20,007 nt of DNA. Origin: JABDGR01 sp964561455 (GTDB lineage: Bacteria > Verrucomicrobiota > Verrucomicrobiia > Opitutales > JABDGR01). Shown here in pieces: positions 15,589 through 20,007 of this stretch. The notes below the pieces were generated by a model, which was not told the DNA's origin, did no database searches, and was given only the letters and a program-made list of their open reading frames with translations. Numbering within the stretch: the stretch's first letter is position 1; every line of letters begins with the position of its first letter. Location: assembly GCA_964561455.1 (NCBI GenBank), contig CAZLPS010000078.1:1-20007 (forward strand), written 5' to 3'. Both the position numbers and the translations under genes were made by a program.

Positions 15589-16242
15589 TCAATTTCCCGC
15601 CGGTGCCCGCCGCCGTGCCCGGATAAACTCAATCGCCGGCGGCAGGAGGGAAATAAAGACAATTGCCAAAATTATCAGGGAAAAATGACTCTTCACAAAA
15701 GGCTGCTGGCCGAGAAAGTAGCCGGAAAGCACGCCAATGGGGACCCAGAGGCAGGCGCCTCCGATACAGAAGAGAATAAACTTTTGGTAGCGCATGGCGC
15801 CCATGCCCGCAACAAATGGCGCACACGTGCGTACGATGGGAATAAACCGCGCCATGATAATGGTCTTGCCGCCATGTCGGTCATAAAACTCCCGCGTGCG
15901 GTGCAAATGGGCGGGATTGAAGAAAAAGGACTTGGGCCGGTTGAAGAGCCGCGGTCCCATGGCCCGGCCCACGAAATAGTTCATATTGTCTCCCAACAAC
16001 GCCGCGACCAGCAGCGAGGCAATGATCAACCCGGGGTCCAGTTTCCCGGAATGCGCTGCCACCGCCCCGGCGGCAAACAGCAGGGAGTCGCCCGGCAGTA
16101 TCGGGGTGACCACCAGCCCGGTCTCACAAAACACAATGACAAACAACAACAGGTACACCCAGGCGCCATATTGCCCCACGGCGTCGTCGAGGTGCTTGTC
16201 CAAATGCAGAAACAAATCGAGAAATTTATGCAGCAAGTCCAT
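15589..16242 (-). CDS. dedA: DedA-family inner membrane protein
   Basis: DedA/DUF386-like proteins are inner membrane proteins tied to lipid carrier or phospholipid flipping and envelope homeostasis. The 217-residue product matches the length of E. coli DedA (219), and its N-terminus 'MDLLHKFLDLFLHLDKHLDD' aligns with it from the first residue. For that reason the ATG at 16242 is chosen over an upstream one at 16380 that would add 46 polar residues. Conserved features are 'FCETGLVVTPILPGDSLLF' (Glu40 and Asp52), 'GDNMNYFVGR', and the arginine motif 'MARFIPIVRTCAPFVAGMG' (Arg132 and Arg138). Hydrophobic segments lie at roughly 27-48, 52-65, 70-86, 135-175 and 185-205. The gene leads a two-gene unit with mutS, a pairing that probably reflects shared transcription rather than shared function. 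Confidence 0.94.
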   Translation of the reverse strand: MDLLHKFLDLFLHLDKHLDDAVGQYGAWVYLLLFVIVFCETGLVVTPILPGDSLLFAAGAVAAHSGKLDPGLIIASLLVAALLGDNMNYFVGRAMGPRLFNRPKSFFFNPAHLHRTREFYDRHGGKTIIMARFIPIVRTCAPFVAGMGAMRYQKFILFCIGGACLWVPIGVLSGYFLGQQPFVKSHFSLIILAIVFISLLPPAIEFIRARRRAPAGN

Positions 16243-16361
16243 GGAGCCGCCAAGAATGGCCGAGATTGGGAGGGGCGGGAAGCATGAAGTGGGATGAGTC
16301 TGTGCGTTGCATGGTTGACAGCCGGCCCTGCGCCCGGCATCGTGGTCGTTTGGTTTATGAC

Positions 16362-16388
16362 GTTTCGGCATGTTTTGCATGCCGAGAC
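16362..16388. repeat. Inverted repeat just upstream of tRNA-His
   Basis: GTTTCGGCATG (16362-16372) and CATGCCGAGAC (16378-16388) are inverted repeats matching at 10 of 11 positions (the other is a T-G pair), around the loop TTTTG. It lies nine bases before the tRNA and about 120 bases before the divergent dedA start. It could be an operator, a leader hairpin of the tRNA precursor, or a terminator; no T tract follows it on either strand. Confidence 0.5.
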
Positions 16389-16394
16389 TGATTA

Positions 16395-16474
<80 letters not shown>

Positions 16475-16529
16475 CCTTTACCTTGGGTGGATCGTTGGCT
16501 GTCCAGGGCCGCTGCTGACCGATTCCGCG

Positions 16530-19013
16530 TTACGGCGCGGCATTTAACACGGCCTCGTAGTCCCAGACGATGCTTAGGTCTTTGATGTTCAATACATCGC
16601 CGCCCCCGTCAAAGGCTGGCCGCGCGCTTTTTTCCAAGAAGATATTCGTGTCCTGTCGCAAGGGCAGAATTTTCAAATCCAGGCCTTGCGCCAGCTCCTC
16701 CGGCGTAAACCTCCATAAGCCAATTTCCCAAGCCGGACCTTTGTAAAAATTGTCATCCACCAGGCGACCTCCCGCATAAATTCTTGCCACGTCACCCTGA
16801 TAATTCACCACCAACACCGGCCGCGCCCGGCCCATGCCTGGCACGACCAGCGGCAGTTTAAGCGAGAATACCGCCGCCCGCTCGAAATCCGCCTGTTCCG
16901 GCTCCGCCAGGTTCTTCTTGCTGCCGAGTTTCGCCGCCTCGCTGGCGCCCGCCGGTTTCACCGGGGTCCAGGTGACGGTGGCCGCCGACGTCTCCACTGT
17001 CGTCGTAAATTCCTGGAAGATGCCATCGGCGCCGGCCGGATGAAAGTCGGCCACCTTCGCGCCGACCGCCGGACTCAACGCCGGATAAATCCCCACCTTC
17101 AAATCCGCCGGATGCCGGGAATTTAGATGCACGGCATTGCCGTCGAAAAACAATCCCGCATTGGACAGAAATAACCGGTCCCGCCCAGCCAACGGTGCCT
17201 TGTAGAGATTCAAGGCTTGTTCGCGGGTCAGCACAACGAGTTGGATCGTTTTCGCGCCGGTCGTTGCCGACCGGAGTAAAATGACGCCCGTTCCCGGCTT
17301 AAAATCCACCAACTGGGTGCCGCCGGCCTCGTGGCGGACCGTGCCCGACGCCGAATCAATCAACACCTGTCCGGCAAACGCAAATTGCGGATCAACCCCG
17401 GGAGAGGCAAAAAAGACAAAGGTGTCGGGCGCACTGATTTTGCACAACGGCTCCACGGAAGCAGATTGCACCACCACCCCCGCGCCCAAATCCAGATTGA
17501 CGGGCCAAATGCCATAATAGCCGTTCGGAATCACCACCGGCGTCCGCGGCACCGTCACTGTTTCCCCCGGCAGTTTCAGGGCCACCTGAAAATCCCGGTG
17601 CTCCGCAAGGGCGTAATTGCGCTCGTAGTTGTTGATGAAGATAAACGCCGCCTTGCCATCCGTCCGCGCCGTGACCCGCGCCGTTGTTTTGTCACTGGTG
17701 GCGGTCGGCTGCTGGTCGGCAAAGTTGGTCGTCATGGGTGCGAGCAGCGGGCCGAAATCAGCCAAAAACAAGTGCAGCGCCTTTAAGGAAAAGAAGGTCG
17801 GATGAAACTGCCCAAACTCGCCCAACGGGGCCTGAAAATCATAGGACTTCGCCTCCATGTCGTTGTAGCCCCGGCCATCGGGCTGCGCCTGTTCTTCTTG
17901 TAAAGGTGTTTTGCCGTCCGGATTGGTGCCCCCGTGGTACATGTAGTACCCCACCAGATTTATTCCCGCGCCCAGTTTCACCAGTGCTGCGGCCGTGGAA
18001 TCATCCGCTTGCATCAGCGGTCGGCGGTGATAGGCAATGGCCATACCCCCGCCCATTTCGGCGGTCAAAAGCGGAAAGCCGGTGAATTTGTCGTCATACC
18101 GGGGATTCTTTGGCTGCAAGTTGGGCCCAACGTTGTCCTCCGCCCGAATGTTGGTAAAAAAGAAGTTTACATTCGGCGGGAGCTCGCTCTTGCTGTTGCT
18201 CCAGAATTGCTCCGTGTAGCCGCCGAACACCGGCAGAAACCCGGCTGGCGGAAACGCCGCCGCGTCCCAGCCCGTCACCGTGTAAAACGGCACGTCCACG
18301 CCAGCGGCCCGCGCCAGCGTCTGCAACTGCTGCAAATGCGCGATGGCGCCGGCGCTGCCCTTGAATTCGTTCTCGATTTGCGAGCCAATAACCGGACCGC
18401 CGTCCTTCCACATTAAACCCTTTAATTGCGCGCCGATTTGATTGTAGAACTGGGTTACGCCGTCCAAATAGGCGGGATCATTCGTGCGCACCGCGCGCAC
18501 CTTCTGCACCAGCCAGTCGGGCAATCCACCATTGCGCACTTCCGCATGGTCCCAGGGCCCAATGCGCACCCAGACATACATTCCGTGTTTCGCGCACAAC
18601 TGCACAAATGTTCGCAAATCCTTCTGTCCGGACCAGTCGAATTGGCCCTCGGTCTCCTCGTGGTGAATCCAAATGATATAGCATGCGACAATATTGATGC
18701 CGCCGGCCTTCATCTTGAGAATCTCATTTTCCCATTCTGCCGCCGGATACCGGCTGAAATGAAACTCGCCCATCACCGGAATGTACGGCTTTCCGTCCAG
18801 CGTGAAATACCGACTGTTCACCGACCATTCCTGCCCGTCCGGCGATTTTCCGCCAACCGGAAACGACAACGCCGCCGGCGCCGCCGGCGGGGCACTGGCG
18901 TCAAGGGTCACCACCTCGGCGCGGGCTCCGCCCTGCCCCAGGACGAGCTGGGCGAAAAGAAGCAATGTGGCAGGCGCAATCCGCGCCCGGCGCTGGAAGT
19001 CTGGGGTTTTCAT
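16530..19013 (-). CDS. Exported GH35 beta-galactosidase-like glycoside hydrolase
   Basis: An 827-residue protein with a Sec signal peptide ('ATLLLFAQLVLGQGGARAE', cleavage about residue 32), so it acts outside the cytoplasm. The catalytic (beta/alpha)8 barrel occupies about residues 60-430. It shows 'GEFHFSRYPAAEWENEI', the conserved 'GGLPDWL', 'GGPVIGSQIENEF' with likely acid/base Glu216, 'FPLLTAEMGGGM' with likely nucleophile Glu319, and 'YYMYHGGTNPDG'. The region after 430 is beta-rich, as in other GH35 enzymes. The usual 'RPGPYICAEWEFGG' segment here reads 'RIGPWDHAEVRNGG', placing it in a divergent GH35 clade whose substrate may not be simple lactose-type galactosides. It converges on tRNA-His and diverges from a lipoprotein gene. 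No transporter or regulator is adjacent. The ATG at 19013 is supported by the signal peptide directly after it. Confidence 0.93.
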   Translation of the reverse strand: MKTPDFQRRARIAPATLLLFAQLVLGQGGARAEVVTLDASAPPAAPAALSFPVGGKSPDGQEWSVNSRYFTLDGKPYIPVMGEFHFSRYPAAEWENEILKMKAGGINIVACYIIWIHHEETEGQFDWSGQKDLRTFVQLCAKHGMYVWVRIGPWDHAEVRNGGLPDWLVQKVRAVRTNDPAYLDGVTQFYNQIGAQLKGLMWKDGGPVIGSQIENEFKGSAGAIAHLQQLQTLARAAGVDVPFYTVTGWDAAAFPPAGFLPVFGGYTEQFWSNSKSELPPNVNFFFTNIRAEDNVGPNLQPKNPRYDDKFTGFPLLTAEMGGGMAIAYHRRPLMQADDSTAAALVKLGAGINLVGYYMYHGGTNPDGKTPLQEEQAQPDGRGYNDMEAKSYDFQAPLGEFGQFHPTFFSLKALHLFLADFGPLLAPMTTNFADQQPTATSDKTTARVTARTDGKAAFIFINNYERNYALAEHRDFQVALKLPGETVTVPRTPVVIPNGYYGIWPVNLDLGAGVVVQSASVEPLCKISAPDTFVFFASPGVDPQFAFAGQVLIDSASGTVRHEAGGTQLVDFKPGTGVILLRSATTGAKTIQLVVLTREQALNLYKAPLAGRDRLFLSNAGLFFDGNAVHLNSRHPADLKVGIYPALSPAVGAKVADFHPAGADGIFQEFTTTVETSAATVTWTPVKPAGASEAAKLGSKKNLAEPEQADFERAAVFSLKLPLVVPGMGRARPVLVVNYQGDVARIYAGGRLVDDNFYKGPAWEIGLWRFTPEELAQGLDLKILPLRQDTNIFLEKSARPAFDGGGDVLNIKDLSIVWDYEAVLNAAP

Positions 19014-19039
19014 CGGGGAGGTAAAAGGGGGATCCGCTT

Positions 19040-19067
19040 ATCCTAAGGTTCAAATGCAAAATGACAA
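19040..19067 (-). promoter_or_regulatory. Candidate promoter for the GH35 gene
   Basis: On the minus strand TTGTCA (19067-19062) and TAGGAT (19045-19040) are separated by 16 bases. Transcription would start near 19033, about 20 bases before the ATG at 19013. The -35 has five of six consensus positions and the -10 four of six. Confidence 0.45.
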
Positions 19068-19149
19068 TGGAAAGTCGGTGCACCCCTTAGTAGTACACCC
19101 CATATTTAATTTTTTGCATCGGACAAGGTTTGAAGGTAAGTTTAAGATC

Positions 19150-19569
19150 ATGAAAACACCCAAATACCTTCAACGTTCCCTTCTCGCGCTGGTCCTCTCG
19201 GGCAGTCTGTTGCTCAATTCCGGCTGCTGGCTCCTCGTGGTCGGTGCCGTGGCTGGCGCTGCGGCGGTCACGGTTGCGTACGTGGACGGTGGCCTCGACG
19301 CCACCTACGGCGCTTCCTATGACAGGCTTGTCGCCGCCACGAATAGCGCTGTGGCCCAACTCGAGTTCGCCAAACCCGAGGAGCGCAGAGACGCGCTGTC
19401 CGACACCTTCACCACCCACACCGCCAAAGGCGACCGCGTGGAAATTGTGGTCACCCGCCTGAGCGACTCGTCAACCAAGGTCGCCATCCGCGTCGGTGCC
19501 ATCGGCGACACTAAAGGCGACCAGGCCGTGGCTAATACCATCAACGACAAAATCCGGAGCAATCTGTAA
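19150..19569 (+). CDS. Small lipoprotein, DUF3568-like
   Basis: A 139-residue protein with a lipoprotein signal: 'SLLALVLSGSLLLNSGC', with the lipidated Cys expected at residue 26. Right after it comes a Gly/Ala-rich stretch, 'GAVAGAAAVTVAYVDGGL'. The remaining 90 residues ('YDRLVAATNSAVAQLEF', then 'GDRVEIVVTRLSDSSTKVAIRVGAIGD', then 'ANTINDKIRSNL') match the layout of DUF3568 proteins as I recall them. These are small envelope lipoproteins of unknown function, common in Verrucomicrobiota and Deltaproteobacteria. The start at 19150 is chosen because the frame extends much further upstream (to 18781) only by reading through the GH35 gene's antisense. The gene sits alone between the divergent GH35 gene and the initiator tRNA. 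Confidence 0.85.
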   Translation: MKTPKYLQRSLLALVLSGSLLLNSGCWLLVVGAVAGAAAVTVAYVDGGLDATYGASYDRLVAATNSAVAQLEFAKPEERRDALSDTFTTHTAKGDRVEIVVTRLSDSSTKVAIRVGAIGDTKGDQAVANTINDKIRSNL

Positions 19570-19587
19570 GCCCCGCGCGAACACTCC

Positions 19588-19616
19588 TTGACAAACGTCT
19601 GGTGGGCCACCACACT
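19588..19616 (+). promoter_or_regulatory. Candidate promoter of the initiator tRNA gene
   Basis: A perfect -35, TTGACA (19588-19593), is followed after 17 bases by CACACT (19611-19616), a poor -10 with three of six consensus positions. It would give a leader of about 13 bases. The spacer contains a 13-base palindrome, TGGTGG-G-CCACCA (19600-19612), which may be an operator or chance. Confidence 0.35.
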
Positions 19617-19635
19617 GACCCTCTACACGCTTTAT

Positions 19636-19709
<74 letters not shown>

Positions 19710-19716
19710 CTTTTGG

Positions 19717-19749
19717 AAGGCCCGTCCGGCAGATGCTGGACGGGCCTTT
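19717..19749 (+). terminator. Strong hairpin terminator after the initiator tRNA
   Basis: AAGGCCCGTCC (19717-19727) and GGACGGGCCTT (19738-19748) are perfect 11-base inverted repeats. The stem extends inward by three more pairs (one G-T) to an AGAT loop. Only a short T run (19747-19749) follows, so termination efficiency is uncertain, but it starts eight bases after the tRNA and is well placed for it. Confidence 0.7.
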
Positions 19750-19762
19750 GCCATATTATAGG

Positions 19763-20007
19763 ATGACCGAGGGTAAAAAATACCAAGTTTATCTCCTGCG
19801 AAACGCTGCCGGACGGCAATACATTGGCGTGAGCGAGGATATCGTTGTGCGACTGGGCCAGCACAATGCCGGGGAATCAACGTGGACGGCCAAATACCGC
19901 CCCTGGCGGCTGGTTTGGTGCAGTGAAGGTATGCCACTCGGTGAAGCCCGCAAGCTGGAGAATTTACTAAAACGGCAAAAGGGCGGGCGGGGCTTGCAGG
20001 CCCTGTT
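19763..20007 (+). CDS. GIY-YIG domain protein, cut by the window end
   Basis: The first 81 residues of a small GIY-YIG nuclease-fold protein of the UPF0213/YhbQ type. 'YQVYLLRN' (residues 7-14) stands for the GIY motif, and 'RQYIGVSEDI' (18-27) holds YIG. Arg30 sits in 'VVRLGQHNAG', and 'TAKYRPWRLVW' follows. The conserved acidic position is Glu66 in 'GEARKLENLLKRQK'. Members of this family are usually about 80-110 residues, so little is missing. The in vivo role of the family is poorly defined; nuclease activity is inferred from the fold. It begins 54 bases after the initiator tRNA, on the other side of the hairpin, and is preceded by 'ATAGG' directly at the ATG. Confidence 0.88.
   Translation, partial: MTEGKKYQVYLLRNAAGRQYIGVSEDIVVRLGQHNAGESTWTAKYRPWRLVWCSEGMPLGEARKLENLLKRQKGGRGLQAL

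Noticed and set aside
16315..16343. Perfect TTGACA upstream of tRNA-His as its promoter
   Set aside because: The -10 position at 17 bases reads CATCGT, a poor match, and the leader would be nearly 50 bases. It is possible but too weak to list as a feature.
16243..16380. Upstream ATG extending DedA by 46 residues
   Set aside because: The extension is polar and Cys/Pro-rich, while the shorter form matches E. coli DedA from residue 1.
18781..19149. Long upstream extension of the small lipoprotein
   Set aside because: It would run antisense through the 5' end of the GH35 gene and bury the lipoprotein signal inside the protein.

Overview
The window looks like a chromosomal stretch from a GC-rich member of the Verrucomicrobiota. 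The strongest sign is a very large exported protein with the hallmarks of the Verru_Chthon cassette protein A family: a pilin-like N-terminus, a motif close to 'GPDQRVT' just after it, and a characteristic C-terminus ending in 'RFRIVAVRWLNQNDI'. Tandem pseudopilins, a GH35 glycosidase, a long-form SufT and a DUF3568-like lipoprotein fit the same phylum. The class within the phylum cannot be fixed from sequence alone. I see no mobile element, CRISPR array, rRNA or prophage. No gap between genes exceeds about 215 bases.

Layout. 1-1059: 3' part of ligA. 1273-7255: probable two-gene unit of the giant pilin-like protein and a 281-residue secreted protein of unknown function. 7282-7839 (minus): sufT. 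7993-9348: unknown exported 451-residue protein, probably with its own promoter and terminator. 9532-10434: HD-domain phosphohydrolase. 10441-11367 (minus): class IV aminotransferase. 11480-12889: two tandem pseudopilin genes. 12911-16242 (minus): dedA followed by mutS. 16398-16474: tRNA-His. 16530-19013 (minus): exported GH35 beta-galactosidase-like enzyme. 19150-19569: small lipoprotein. 19636-19709: initiator tRNA-Met, then a strong hairpin. 19763 to the end: GIY-YIG protein cut by the window edge.

How the genes fit together. There are three themes. The first is genome maintenance (LigA, MutS, possibly the GIY-YIG protein). The second is the cell envelope and export: the giant pilin-like protein, two pseudopilins, secreted unknowns, lipoprotein, DedA and exported glycosidase. 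The pilin-like proteins imply a type II secretion or type IV pilus-like machine encoded elsewhere. The third is general metabolism and cofactors (SufT, aminotransferase, HD hydrolase). The genes change strand often, so most are probably transcribed alone or in pairs. Almost no gene has a recognisable Shine-Dalgarno sequence; the leaders are mostly pyrimidine-rich.

The best candidate for something undescribed is the giant protein A paired with the secreted 281-residue protein and physically separate from other cassette members, together with the unknown 451-residue exported protein. No complete novel system can be demonstrated from this window.
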